This document shows, in pieces, positions 34,604-43,679 of a stretch of DNA of 64,000 nucleotides. How positions within the stretch are numbered: position 1 is the first letter of the stretch; the number at the start of each line of letters is the position of its first letter. Under the pieces are notes generated by a model. The model had not been told where the DNA came from. It made no database searches and saw only the letters and a program-made list of their open reading frames with translations. The DNA comes from an uncultured Robinsoniella sp. GTDB lineage: Bacteria; Bacillota; Clostridia; Lachnospirales; Lachnospiraceae. The stretch covers positions 14,249 through 78,248 of the forward strand of contig UQCR01000018.1 of assembly GCA_900539655.1 (NCBI GenBank), in the 5' to 3' direction. Both the position numbers and the translations under genes were made by a program.

Positions 34604-35047
34604 ATGATCAGAGAATTTGAGGAAAATGATTTGGAGCGGATCATGCAGATCTGGCTGGATACCAATTTGACGGCACATAAATTTATTTCCAGGGATTATT
34701 GGGAAGATCATTTTGACATGGTTCTGGAGAGCCTGCCCGGGGCAGAGATATATGTATATGAAATAAACGGAAATGTTCTGGGATTTATCGGGATTCTGAA
34801 TGGATATATAGCAGGGCTGTTCGTAGATGCCATGGTCCAGTCAAAAGGAATCGGACACAGCCTTCTTACTGTGGCAAAAAATAAATATCCGGTACTTACC
34901 CTGCATGTTTACCGTAAAAACGAACGGGCTATAAAGTTTTATAAAGACGAAGGCTTTTTGGTTGAGGAGAGAAAGAAGGATCCTGCAGTAGGAGAAGACG
35001 AGTACAAAATGCTGTACCGGTCCTGCCAGGTGGCTGTGGGTGGATGA
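34604..35047 (+). CDS. GNAT-family N-acetyltransferase
   Basis: 147 residues; ATG at 34604 behind GAAGGAGAGAGG. GNAT fold signatures: IREFEENDLERIMQIWL at the N terminus, the acetyl-CoA pyrophosphate loop as QSKGIGHSLL near 90-99, and LHVYRKNERAIKFYKDEGF near 109-127. Acetylates an unknown amine substrate. Its final GGA-TGA again opens a short repeat array. Confidence 0.85.
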   Translation: MIREFEENDLERIMQIWLDTNLTAHKFISRDYWEDHFDMVLESLPGAEIYVYEINGNVLGFIGILNGYIAGLFVDAMVQSKGIGHSLLTVAKNKYPVLTLHVYRKNERAIKFYKDEGFLVEERKKDPAVGEDEYKMLYRSCQVAVGG

Positions 35048-35091
35048 ACTCAGATGAAGATAGATGAAGATAGATGAAAACGGATGAATCC
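35042..35091 (+). repeat. Five 10-bp units spanning the stop codon of the acetyltransferase
   Basis: Consensus RGATGAANAY: units begin at 35042, 35052, 35062, 35072 and 35082; the two middle ones are identical (AGATGAAGAT). The first unit contains the TGA stop. A second example, 500 bp from the first, of an array anchored on a gene end. Confidence 0.8.
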
Positions 35092-35161
35092 GGTTGACTT
35101 TGGAAAACCATCATAATACAATACAGGAAAAGCCACTGGCGGCAGTAAAGGAAGAGGATTC

Positions 35162-36361
35162 ATGAAACGGCAGAATGACTGGTATACCGGTATTAATTAT
35201 TATGATAACTATAAGGAAAAAGAGATTCAGATCGAGAAGAAAAAAATTGCAGTACCGATGGAACAGCACATACACGAACAGGTAGAAATCCTATATGTGC
35301 TGTCAGGGGATGGTATCATCCGTGTAAATGGATGCGATTATCCAGCGAAAGAAGGCTCCTTCTTCTGTCTTTATTCCCATCACTTTTATGGGATACATAC
35401 GATTAAAAAAGAGATAGAGGCGGTAGTTGTCAAATTCTATATAGGATTATTTATGTATATGTGCTGGGAAAAGCATCCCAGAAATGCCAATGCCAAGCTT
35501 GTTTATGATACCTGCCCCATGGCGGAATTACAGGGAGGTCAGAAATCCAGGGTAGAGGCACTGATGTTTGATCTTTTGCAGGAGAAAAAAGAGCAGCGGT
35601 TTGGCAGTAAGAATATGATCTTATATAAGACATTGGAGCTGCATAATTATTTCTGCCGTTATGCCTATGAAAATATCGGTAAGAGTAAAAAAGAAGACAG
35701 TGAAGTATGGAGTGTAATTCAGAAAGTTTCTCTGGCTGGTGGAGAACATCTGGGATTAAATGAACTGGCACAGGAAATGGGGTGTTCATCCAAAGTTCTG
35801 AATCAGAAGGTTAAAAATGCCTGTGGTTATACTTATTTTCAGCTGCAGCAGTATGGAAAAATTATTAATGCCTGTGCATTGCTGCATTTTCCGGAGCTTA
35901 CGATGGAATATGTGAGCGGACTGCTGGGCTTTCCGTCAGTTCCCGCATTTTACCGGGTATTTGAACAGCACTGCGGTATGACGCCCCGGGAATACCAGAA
36001 AGAATGCATTGGAAATGGTAAAATGGAAATGGAAGGGGCGGGGATTGGTATGCAGTTCCTGCAGTATCTGCACCTTAATTTCATGAAAGAAATAAAACTG
36101 GAGAAGATGAGTGAGGAATTCTGCCTGAAGCCATATACGGTAAAGCAAATCTTTAAAAATGTATTCGGTACAGATTTCCAAAGCCTGTTAAATGAAATAA
36201 GGGTCTGTTATGCAGCGGCATTTTTGCGCAGTACGAATTTAAGTGTATTGGAAATTTCTGCGCGCTGCGGATTTGAATCTCTGTCTACTTTTCAAAGAGC
36301 ATTTCAGGAGTGGATGCACCAGTCTGCTTCTCAATACCGCCGGTCGTATCAAGGGGAATAA
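35162..36361 (+). CDS. AraC-type regulator with two DNA-binding modules
   Basis: 399 residues. N-terminal cupin sensor 1-100 (EQHIHEQVEILYVLSG, then HHFYGIHTI). It then has two AraC-like helical modules: 185-280, with LGLNELAQEMGCSSKVLNQK and MTPREYQ, and 300-397, with MSEEFCLKPYTVKQIF and the canonical ISARCGFESLSTFQRAFQ. Normal AraC proteins have one pair of helix-turn-helices; here a whole module seems duplicated. It lies 108 bp upstream of, and co-directional with, two flavin oxidoreductase genes, which are its likely targets. Confidence 0.8.
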   Translation: MKRQNDWYTGINYYDNYKEKEIQIEKKKIAVPMEQHIHEQVEILYVLSGDGIIRVNGCDYPAKEGSFFCLYSHHFYGIHTIKKEIEAVVVKFYIGLFMYMCWEKHPRNANAKLVYDTCPMAELQGGQKSRVEALMFDLLQEKKEQRFGSKNMILYKTLELHNYFCRYAYENIGKSKKEDSEVWSVIQKVSLAGGEHLGLNELAQEMGCSSKVLNQKVKNACGYTYFQLQQYGKIINACALLHFPELTMEYVSGLLGFPSVPAFYRVFEQHCGMTPREYQKECIGNGKMEMEGAGIGMQFLQYLHLNFMKEIKLEKMSEEFCLKPYTVKQIFKNVFGTDFQSLLNEIRVCYAAAFLRSTNLSVLEISARCGFESLSTFQRAFQEWMHQSASQYRRSYQGE

Positions 36362-36469
36362 ATGAGAAGAAAACTAACGTTTTTGAATATATTATTCGAT
36401 ATAAAATCGCTATAATGAAAGAAAAGAGCAATCTATATTTGCTACTTTCGGACAGGAGGCGGTTTTTTT

Positions 36470-38401
36470 ATGTTTGAAACATTATTCAGCCCGATAAAAA
36501 TAAAGGGCATGGAGCTGAGGAATCGAATTGTTATGCCTGCAATGGGCACAAGGATGGCAAATGAAAAAAGTGAGGTTACCCAGAGGCTGATTGATTATCA
36601 TGAGGCAAGGGCAAAGGGCGGCTGTGGCCTTAATATTGTAGAAGTGGCTGCAGTACATACGCCAAGTGCACCGGCACATTTCGTGTCGATTAGTGAAGAT
36701 AGCTATATTGAGGGACACAAGAGGCTTACAGATGCCATTCACAGTGCAGGGGGAAAGGCAGGCATTCAGCTGTGGCAGGGATCTATTGCCACAATCATGG
36801 ATCCAAAGGCAAAAATGCTGGTGGTTAATGAAATGAATTTTGGAAGCTATACGCTGCCTGCAATTGAAAAAGAGGAGATCGGGGAAGTAATCGCCTGTTA
36901 TGGAAAAGCAGCCCGAAGATGTGTAACTGCCGGTTATGACTGTATTGAGTTCCATTGTGCCCATAATTATCTCCCCCATTCTTTCCTGAGTGGAGGATTG
37001 AATCACAGGACGGATGAATATGGCGGAAGTTTTGAAAATCGTGCACGGTTTCCGCTGGAGTGCATCCGGGCGATCGGGGAAAATATACCGGAGGATATGC
37101 CTCTGTTCATGAGAATTGATGCTCACGATGATTATCTGCCCCAGGGACTAACCATAGAGGAAGTGATACGGTTCTGCAGGCTGGCAGGAGAAGAAGGTGT
37201 GGATGTTTTGGACGTCTCCAGAGGAAATATTATAACGGCAGCTTCTCTGTATGAGGTACCGCCTATTGATGTGCCAAATGGTTTTAATGTGGAAAATGCC
37301 AACCGTATTCGTCGTGAAACCGGAATGATTACCATCGCGGTGGGCAGGATTAACATTGCCCAGATGGCTGAGGACATTCTTGACCAGGATAAAGCAGATA
37401 TGATCGTTATGGGAAGGGCACAGCTGGCAGACCCGGAATTTGCAAATAAGGCAAAAGCGGGAAAAGTCAGGGATATCATACACTGCGTAGGCTGTGATCA
37501 GGGATGCTATGATGGGTTCTGCGATGTGGTAAACCGTCCATTCATAACCTGTATGAGAAATCCGGCATTGGGACATGAAAAGGAGCACCAGTTAGAAAAA
37601 GCGGCAAGCCCCAAAAAAGTTATCATAGCCGGCGGAGGTATGGCTGGTATGGAAGCAGCCATGGTATTAAAAGAACGGGGACATTTACCGGAACTATTTG
37701 AAGCCGGAGATCATTTGGGAGGTCAGTTCATCACAGCCGGTGAGGCGCCGGGTAAGGCAGAGATGAAAGATGCTGCAGTTTCATTTGGAGAACAGGTGGA
37801 AAGAGCAGGCATCCCGGTACATTATGGTACAGAAGTGACGCCGGAATTAATCAGAAAACAGGTACCGGATGCAGTGATTCTGGCAATCGGGTCATCACCC
37901 ATAGCTCTGAATCTGGAAGGAATTGACAGTCTGCCTGTATATGAGTCACATGAAGTACTGGATGGCAGAGCAGTTCCCAAGGGGGATGTCTGTGTGATAG
38001 GCGGAGGGCTCGTAGGGCTTGAAACGGCTGATGCGTTAGCTTCGGCTGGCCATAAGGTTAAGGTAGTGGAAATGAAAGAAGCAGCGGGAGAAGATCTGGG
38101 CAGCCTGAGGAAAATTGCGGTCATGCAGAAAATGCAAAGCCTGGGTGTTGAAATTATAACAAAAGCTGTGTGTAAAGCAGTCTGCAGCCAGGGTGTGGTA
38201 ACGAGCCAGGAGGACATGGAAACAGTGGTAACCTGCGACAGTGTTGTAATCGCAGTGGGATCCAGGGCAAATGACAGTTCGGCACTTGCAGACGCATGCG
38301 AGGAATTGAAGATACCATATTATGTCGTTGGAGATGCCAAAAAGGCAAGGCGCGCATTAGATGCCATTGCAGAGGGATATGATGCAGCCCGCAGTATTTG
38401 A
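36470..38401 (+). CDS. Old-Yellow-Enzyme/FAD/Fe-S oxidoreductase (2,4-dienoyl-CoA reductase or BaiCD-like), first copy
   Basis: 643 residues. FMN-binding TIM barrel 1-370 (LFSPIKIKGMELRNRIVMPAM, FHCAHNYLPHSFLS, HRTDEYGGSFENR); [4Fe-4S] cysteines in CVGCDQGCYDGFC and ITC near 340-362; FAD dinucleotide fold IIAGGGMAGMEA near 385; NAD(P)H fold VIGGGLVGLETA near 510. Members reduce alpha,beta-unsaturated carbonyl compounds, including dienoyl-CoA, bile-acid enones and plant phenolics. No bile-acid genes accompany it, so the substrate is open. AGGAGG precedes ATG at 36470. Its 3' end is duplicated downstream. Confidence 0.85.
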   Translation: MFETLFSPIKIKGMELRNRIVMPAMGTRMANEKSEVTQRLIDYHEARAKGGCGLNIVEVAAVHTPSAPAHFVSISEDSYIEGHKRLTDAIHSAGGKAGIQLWQGSIATIMDPKAKMLVVNEMNFGSYTLPAIEKEEIGEVIACYGKAARRCVTAGYDCIEFHCAHNYLPHSFLSGGLNHRTDEYGGSFENRARFPLECIRAIGENIPEDMPLFMRIDAHDDYLPQGLTIEEVIRFCRLAGEEGVDVLDVSRGNIITAASLYEVPPIDVPNGFNVENANRIRRETGMITIAVGRINIAQMAEDILDQDKADMIVMGRAQLADPEFANKAKAGKVRDIIHCVGCDQGCYDGFCDVVNRPFITCMRNPALGHEKEHQLEKAASPKKVIIAGGGMAGMEAAMVLKERGHLPELFEAGDHLGGQFITAGEAPGKAEMKDAAVSFGEQVERAGIPVHYGTEVTPELIRKQVPDAVILAIGSSPIALNLEGIDSLPVYESHEVLDGRAVPKGDVCVIGGGLVGLETADALASAGHKVKVVEMKEAAGEDLGSLRKIAVMQKMQSLGVEIITKAVCKAVCSQGVVTSQEDMETVVTCDSVVIAVGSRANDSSALADACEELKIPYYVVGDAKKARRALDAIAEGYDAARSI

Positions 38402-38443
38402 CAGGAACATGCGGCAGCCCGTAGAATTTGGCAGGAACATGCA
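38384..38443 (+). repeat. 30-bp duplication of the oxidoreductase gene end
   Basis: Unit 38384-38413 (containing the last codons and the TGA stop) and 38414-38443 agree at 26 of 30 positions, and a third partial GCAGAGG follows. The copy after the stop has TGG instead of TGA and is non-coding. Confidence 0.85.
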
Positions 38444-38539
38444 GCAGAGGGTATAGAATCATTATCTTACAAATATACATGTTTTGTTTCATTGGAGCAT
38501 GAATGTTTTGCACATATGTTTTGGAAAGGGGCGGTTAGG

Positions 38540-40477
38540 ATGAATTCAAAATTATTTGAAGAATTACAAATTGGAACAATGAAGTTGAAAAACAGAACGT
38601 TTATGGCACCCATGTCGCTGGGATATGAAAGCCAGGATGGAACCGTAAATGAGAGGATGCAGGAATACTGGCTGGCAAGGGCTAAAGGAGGAACCGGATG
38701 TATTATTCTGGATGCTTTGTCTGTGGACCCGGGCGTTCCGTATCTGGGGAATACGCTGTGTTTTAGAAATGAGGAAAGTATTGCATCTTATAAGGAGTTT
38801 ACAGATAAAATTCATGCCTATGGAACAAAGATTATTCCGCAGATCACACATCCGGGACCGGAAAGTGTAAGCGCATTTTTTGGTGCGCCACCTAAGGCAA
38901 GCAGTGTGTATATCAACTCGATGGGGCAGAAGACAAGGGCACTTGCAATAGAAGAAATTCCCGAAATAATTGCACAATATGCACAGACCTCCTATCAGGC
39001 AAAGCAGGCGGGGTTCGATGGTATTGAGCTGCACTGTGCCCATGCATATATGCTCCTTGGATCATTCCTTTCACCCATGAGAAATAAGCGTACAGACTCC
39101 TATGGCGGATCACTGGACAACAGAGCAAGACTGCTGTTGGAAGTAATCGATGCAATCAAAGCAAAGTGCGGACCGGATTTTCCGATTGTTCTTAGAATCA
39201 GCGGCAGTGAGCGAGATGAACAGGGAAATACCATAGAGGACATGAAGTATCTGGTTCCCCAATTAATTGCTCACGGAATCGATGCATTTGAGGTGAGCGG
39301 GGGAACCCAGTATGAACGCTGCAATAAGATTATTCCATGCCATGGAGAACGGATGGGGGTCAATGTACCTGAGGCGCAGGAGCTTAAAAAAATAGCAACG
39401 GTACCAGTAATTGTTGTGGGAAAGATTAATGATCCGGCTTATGCAATGTATCTTACGGACAGTGAACTGGTGGACGGCGTTGTGATCGGAAGGGCACTAC
39501 TTTCGGATCCGGAATTTGTAAATAAGGCACAGGCAAGTAGGATGGATGAAATTGCACCTTGTGCATCCTGCGGAATCGGATGCATTGGCGAGCAGACGAA
39601 GAGACGTCCGGCATCCTGCGTCATTAATCCGGCATTGGGCAGGGAAGCCGAGATGGAGCTGCTACCGGCAAAAGAACCAAAAAAAGTGGCGGTTGTTGGA
39701 GGCGGCATCGGAGGTATGGCTAGTGCCAGGGCATTTGCATTATGCGGACATCAGGTAACCTTGTTTGAAGAAAGCGGCAGGCTGGGCGGACAGATGAATG
39801 CAGCCTGTATCCCTCCCCACAAACAGGAACTCAGCAGATGGATTGTATATCTTCAAAATGAAATAGCCCGGCTTGGGATTCCGGTTAAATGCGGAGTCCA
39901 TGTAACGAAAGAAACATTAGAGGAATACAAACCTGATATTGTAATAATAGCAACCGGAGCAAAGGAAATTATTCCGCCAATTTCCGGGATTGAAAAAGAT
40001 TCTGCAATCACGGCACAAAAAGTGCTGAATAATGAAGTTCCGGTTATTGGAGGCAATGTGCTGGTAGTAGGCGGCGGTATGGTAGGCTGTGAAGTGTGCG
40101 AACACCTGATGCATCAAAAGAGAGGCGCACTAAATGTCACCATGATTGAAATGGCAGATACAATTGGAGCCGGAATGGTACCAAATAATCAACTTCCCAC
40201 CATGAACCGCCTTCACCATCTGGGGATACGGATGATGACAGGTACTAAATTATTATCGGTAAATGGAAACGAGGCAGAAGTAGAATCGCCGGCAGGTATA
40301 GAAACGATGACCGGATTTACCCATATCGTATATGCATGTGGCTCCAGGGCTGAGAATAATCTGTATGAAGAAGTAAAGGATTCCTTTGAAAAGGTAATCT
40401 GCATCGGTGATGCAAAAGGAGCAAGACAGGCGTTAGAGGCAGTCCGGGAAGGGTGGGAGGCTGCTTTAGATGCTTAG
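38540..40477 (+). CDS. Old-Yellow-Enzyme/FAD/Fe-S oxidoreductase, second copy
   Basis: 645 residues, paralog of the preceding gene with the same three-part layout: FMN barrel (GTMKLKNRTFMAPMS, LHCAHAYMLLGSFLS, RTDSYGGSLDNR), [4Fe-4S] Cys set CASCGIGCIGEQ plus ASC near 350-372, FAD fold VVGGGIGGMASA near 393, NAD(P)H fold VVGGGMVGCEVC near 518. ATG at 38540 chosen for GGGGCGG upstream; the ATG at 38492 lacks a site. The two copies are diverged, so they probably reduce different but related substrates. Confidence 0.85.
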   Translation: MNSKLFEELQIGTMKLKNRTFMAPMSLGYESQDGTVNERMQEYWLARAKGGTGCIILDALSVDPGVPYLGNTLCFRNEESIASYKEFTDKIHAYGTKIIPQITHPGPESVSAFFGAPPKASSVYINSMGQKTRALAIEEIPEIIAQYAQTSYQAKQAGFDGIELHCAHAYMLLGSFLSPMRNKRTDSYGGSLDNRARLLLEVIDAIKAKCGPDFPIVLRISGSERDEQGNTIEDMKYLVPQLIAHGIDAFEVSGGTQYERCNKIIPCHGERMGVNVPEAQELKKIATVPVIVVGKINDPAYAMYLTDSELVDGVVIGRALLSDPEFVNKAQASRMDEIAPCASCGIGCIGEQTKRRPASCVINPALGREAEMELLPAKEPKKVAVVGGGIGGMASARAFALCGHQVTLFEESGRLGGQMNAACIPPHKQELSRWIVYLQNEIARLGIPVKCGVHVTKETLEEYKPDIVIIATGAKEIIPPISGIEKDSAITAQKVLNNEVPVIGGNVLVVGGGMVGCEVCEHLMHQKRGALNVTMIEMADTIGAGMVPNNQLPTMNRLHHLGIRMMTGTKLLSVNGNEAEVESPAGIETMTGFTHIVYACGSRAENNLYEEVKDSFEKVICIGDAKGARQALEAVREGWEAALDA

Positions 40478-40563
40478 ATGGTCCGTATGCAGGCGTTAGG
40501 GTGGAAGTGTGCTTAGAAAGAGAAATGAATATTTAAATATTTAGTTTGCAAAATAGAATTGAA

Positions 40564-40592
40564 TTGACAGTATTCCATTGCTATTATATAAT
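40564..40592 (+). promoter_or_regulatory. Perfect consensus sigma-A promoter of a small RNA
   Basis: TTGACA (40564-40569), 17-bp spacer, TATAAT (40587-40592). This is the strongest promoter match in the window and no protein gene follows it; a terminator lies 63-105 bases downstream. Confidence 0.85.
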
Positions 40593-40598
40593 ACACTT

Positions 40599-40697
40599 AA
40601 CAGGAAACCGATAGCTAGACATATCCTAGCCACCCCGGTTGCCAATTAGTTACTAAAAATAGTCGTTCACTGGTCAAGGTGAGAGCGACTATTTTTT
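40599..40697 (+). ncRNA. Orphan type I antitoxin-like small RNA
   Basis: About 99 nt, defined by the perfect promoter at 40564-40592 and the terminator at 40655-40697. It contains a GCTAG/CTAGC hairpin near 40613-40630 and has no open frame. Its 3' half is antisense to a 17-codon toxin-like tail (40689-40742, minus) and would pair with the 3' UTR of yesN mRNA. The convergent overlap at 3' ends is the TxpA/RatA pattern of type I systems (family knowledge). The toxin body is missing. Transcript ends are inferred, not measured. Confidence 0.65.
40655..40697. terminator. Bidirectional terminator (small RNA and yesN)
   Basis: A-rich stem AAAAATAGTCG (40655-40665) with CGACTATTTTT (40686-40696), extended by further pairs toward the loop. 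It has a T run on both strands and ends the plus-strand RNA and, from the other side, the yesMN transcript. Confidence 0.85.
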
Positions 40698-40742
40698 ATG
40701 TCTTTCTTGAAAATTAAGTATTGATATGACTAAGTTAACCAT
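40689..40742 (-). pseudogene. 17-codon remnant resembling the C terminus of a holin-like type I toxin
   Basis: In frame after the yesN stop (40755-40757) runs FFNR and then M-VNLVISILNFQERHKK-stop. A short hydrophobic stretch followed by a charged tail whose two Lys codons lie in the A run of the antisense terminator is just how the intact peptide at 63746-63847 ends. No ribosome site fits the ATG. Read as a toxin gene whose 5' part was lost when it was joined to yesN; homology by eye only. Confidence 0.45.
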
Positions 40743-40754
40743 TCTATTAAAAAA

Positions 40755-41519
40755 TTACTCCACCGGCTTCTCCCGATAATCAAACGGACTCATCCCGGTC
40801 TGTTTCTTAAAAATCCTGCTGAAATATGCCTGGTCGTGATACCCTACTATTTCCCCAATCTGCCTGATGGACAGCTCAGGTTTGTGCAGAAGATATTGCT
40901 TTGCCTGCGTAATACGCAGAGAGGTTATGTACTTAGAGGGAGTCATATCATATTTCTGACAGAAGATTTTCGTCAGATAACTGGAACTGTAGTTCATATT
41001 GCTGGCAATGATGTTTAGATTGATATCTACATTATAGTTATGAATTATATATTCTTTGAGCACCTTTGCGATCTGCTCCGGTGTGTTCCGGGTCATTTCC
41101 GGATTAAAGATATCGGCATATTCATTGCGCTGTATTTCAAAATCATTTCGTATGCCCTGGAGAGCGGCATATAATTCCTCCGGATCTATTGGTTTTAGCA
41201 GATATTCCGATACCTGAAGCTGTATTGCACGCTTGGCGTATTCAAAGTCAGAAAATCCGCTGGTAATAATGAACCTGGTTAAAGGCAGGCGTGCATGTAC
41301 TTTTTCAAGCAGCTGTATTCCGTTCATCAGCGGCATTTTAATATCTGTGATTACCAGATCCGGTTCCAGTTCTTTTATAAGCTCATAAGCCTGTGTCCCT
41401 GTCTGTGCTTTCCCGGTTACTTTAAAACCCAAACCGGTATTCTCGATCTTACGAATCAAATTCTCTAATAACAATTCTTCGTCTTCCGCAACGACGACTG
41501 TATAGTTGGAAATTGCCAT
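40755..41519 (-). CDS. YesN-type AraC response regulator
   Basis: 254 residues; ATG at 41519 has GGGAGG upstream, so upstream in-frame codons are ignored. Receiver domain 1-120 with Glu12/Asp13 and phospho-acceptor Asp59 (VITDIKMP), Lys near 109; C-terminal AraC double helix-turn-helix 155-250 (INLNIIASNMNYSSSYLTKIF, YFSRIFKKQTGMSPFDYR). Partner of the YesM kinase just upstream and likely activator of the divergent sugar ABC operon at 43680. The 3' end is embedded in the orphan toxin/antitoxin relic. Confidence 0.9.
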   Translation of the reverse strand: MAISNYTVVVAEDEELLLENLIRKIENTGLGFKVTGKAQTGTQAYELIKELEPDLVITDIKMPLMNGIQLLEKVHARLPLTRFIITSGFSDFEYAKRAIQLQVSEYLLKPIDPEELYAALQGIRNDFEIQRNEYADIFNPEMTRNTPEQIAKVLKEYIIHNYNVDINLNIIASNMNYSSSYLTKIFCQKYDMTPSKYITSLRITQAKQYLLHKPELSIRQIGEIVGYHDQAYFSRIFKKQTGMSPFDYREKPVE

Positions 41520-41653
41520 GATTATACCTCCCGCATATCGCAGGTTCCGCCTGCGATATTGCATTCATAAGTAGTTTGAAAGGAACTTTTAAACTTATTA
41601 TCCTCCGCAATGTGTGATAAACAGGTTCGGATTTGTATCACTGGAATAAAATT

Positions 41654-43468
41654 TTAAACGTGTTCCAGGCTCGTTTTTCTCCCAATGGATACAATCCCAT
41701 GTCCGTCCTTTGTATTACCATATTTAAAGATTATATCATCTCCGCAGAAAAGTTTCCATCGTAAATAGACATTTAACATCCCCATTCCATTTATTTCTAT
41801 TTCCGGCATACCTGGTTTGGCGGCGGCAGCTTCAATCCGGGAATGAATCAGCTGTATGGATTCTTCGCTAAATCCGGTACCGGAATCAATAATGTCAATC
41901 TGCCAGCTTACTTCTGTAATTCTGCTTTGGATTGTGAGGCTCCAGGGTGGTTCACAATTGGTTCCATATTTCAGTGCATTCTCCACCAATGGCTGGATGA
42001 CCAGCTTGGGAATCTTAAGGGCAAGCAGAGAATCATCTACATGGATCTCATAATTCAGGCTGGACTGGTAACGTACCTTCATACAGTAAAGGTATTCCTG
42101 GATATATGCGGTTTCTTCCCCCAGGGTGACTGACGAAGAGTCCCCTTTTGTGATATAACGCATAATTTTAGTGAGATTGCGGCACATTTTTACTACCTCA
42201 TCAGACTGGTTGTTTTCCGCCAGTACAATAATGCCTGAGAGGGTATTATAGTAAAAATGCGGGTTGATCTGGGACTGGAGTGCAAGGCTGCGGGACTTGA
42301 TTTCCTGCTGCCTGGTATCAATCAATTCATCCATGGAGGTCTTCAAATTACTGCTCATGCTTAAAAATGCCTGATTCAATTCTTCCAGTTCGTCAAAGGA
42401 GGCATCCAGAGGCTCTTTTTTTTGCTGTCCCAGAGTATCCAGTGCCGTTTTTTTTATGATATTACGAAGCTGTTTAATGGGCTTTGTCAGGCTCCTCGAC
42501 AGATACCAGGAGATAAATACGGAACATGCCAGCATTGCGGCAACTCCCAGGCCCAGAACATGGATCAGGTTTCTGACCGGTTGTAAAATATGGTTCTGGG
42601 GCTGAACGGTTACGTAAGTCCAACCGGTATATGAGGAAGAAGTGGATACCAGTATTTCGGTGGTGCCGGAATCTGCGTTAAAAAAGGAAGCATGCCCCAG
42701 ACTTGAATCTATGGAGGCAAAATAATCCGGCAGGGCATTTTGTTCAGCTTCTTCCAGCTTGTAAGGAAATACAAGGGTTCCGTTTTTATCATAAATGTAA
42801 ACACTGGGCGCCTCCGCATTCTTCTGCTGGTAGGAGGTTATATATTTAAATATAGTATTGCATTTTTTTACCGTTTCGATAGCGCCGACCTGCTTTTTAT
42901 ATCGGTTGTAAAATACCCGGTATAGAGACATATACCAGACCGGCGTGCGGCTGGTGTTGGAATTGCTGGTAATCTCTGTAGTGGCATAAGGAAGGCTTAA
43001 CAGTTTTTTACCTCCTAATTCCTTTGTTTCCGGAAGCCATGGGAGGGTATCCATATCCATTTTTTTACTGTTATTTTTGATTCCAACCTGTACCACTGAT
43101 CCGGAAAAATCATAGAGGTTAATCTGATCCACTTTCAGATCTGCTCCGTTAATGGTCACAAACAGATCGGCAAGAGCCATAAAATCATCGGAAGAAACCC
43201 GCAGGTCGTTAGCTTCCGCCAGACGGTCTTTTACCAGGTTGCTGTAACCTATATTAATGGAAACAGAATCCATATCCTGCAGGATCTGTTCTGTCTGCTG
43301 CAAAAAAGATAAATTCATATCCGTTGCCGCCTTGGTTTCTCTTTCAATTAATATGTTGGAAGTGTAGCGGTAAAAGAAGATGGAAAAGGCAATTACAACT
43401 AATAGTGCAAGACCAAGATAGGCTAAAAAGAACTTTGTCTGCAGCTTTATTTGGTGGTTTTTCTTCAT
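41654..43468 (-). CDS. YesM-type sensor histidine kinase
   Basis: 604 residues. Membrane helices about 13-33 and 300-320 border a large dCache-like outer sensor; HAMP about 322-375 (SRSLTKPIKQL); HisKA_7TM/His_kinase domain with phospho-His in QINPHFYYNTL near 405; HATPase with LVENALKYG and DSGTGFSEE, GMGMLNV. Start at 43468 behind GGGGGA. Family members sense extracellular sugars or their binding proteins and act with a YesN regulator. Divergent from the ABC operon, 211 bp apart. Confidence 0.9.
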   Translation of the reverse strand: MKKNHQIKLQTKFFLAYLGLALLVVIAFSIFFYRYTSNILIERETKAATDMNLSFLQQTEQILQDMDSVSINIGYSNLVKDRLAEANDLRVSSDDFMALADLFVTINGADLKVDQINLYDFSGSVVQVGIKNNSKKMDMDTLPWLPETKELGGKKLLSLPYATTEITSNSNTSRTPVWYMSLYRVFYNRYKKQVGAIETVKKCNTIFKYITSYQQKNAEAPSVYIYDKNGTLVFPYKLEEAEQNALPDYFASIDSSLGHASFFNADSGTTEILVSTSSSYTGWTYVTVQPQNHILQPVRNLIHVLGLGVAAMLACSVFISWYLSRSLTKPIKQLRNIIKKTALDTLGQQKKEPLDASFDELEELNQAFLSMSSNLKTSMDELIDTRQQEIKSRSLALQSQINPHFYYNTLSGIIVLAENNQSDEVVKMCRNLTKIMRYITKGDSSSVTLGEETAYIQEYLYCMKVRYQSSLNYEIHVDDSLLALKIPKLVIQPLVENALKYGTNCEPPWSLTIQSRITEVSWQIDIIDSGTGFSEESIQLIHSRIEAAAAKPGMPEIEINGMGMLNVYLRWKLFCGDDIIFKYGNTKDGHGIVSIGRKTSLEHV

Positions 43469-43560
43469 ATATTCAGTCCCCCATTTACTTGTCTTTCTAT
43501 ATTATAACAAAAATCACCAAAAAGAAAGGACGAATTTTCATGTTTGTGGGCAAAGTGTGA

Positions 43561-43601
43561 AAAAAGTCCAAATTCTGTTGGGAATAGTGCATGGACTTTT
43601 T
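43561..43601. promoter_or_regulatory. Perfect 10-bp inverted repeat upstream of the sugar ABC operon
   Basis: AAAAAGTCCA (43561-43570) and TGGACTTTTT (43592-43601) in the divergent yesM/ABC gap, 79 bases before the binding-protein ATG. Could be a YesN-type target, or a leader hairpin acting as an attenuator. Confidence 0.45.
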
Positions 43602-43679
43602 AAAAGAAAAAAAGTACAATTAGTTCATCAGATAAACAAAAAGCGGAACAATCGGAATGAAAATGGGAGGTAACAAAAA

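Noticed and set aside
34322..34711. Minus-strand frames with repeated Ser/Phe/His-rich peptides
   Set aside because: The peptide repeats are only the translation of the 20-bp DNA array at 34428-34551.
36470..40477. A bile-acid 7-alpha-dehydroxylation (bai) operon
   Set aside because: Only the BaiCD/BaiH-like reductase type is found; no baiB, baiE, baiF or baiG-like genes are adjacent.
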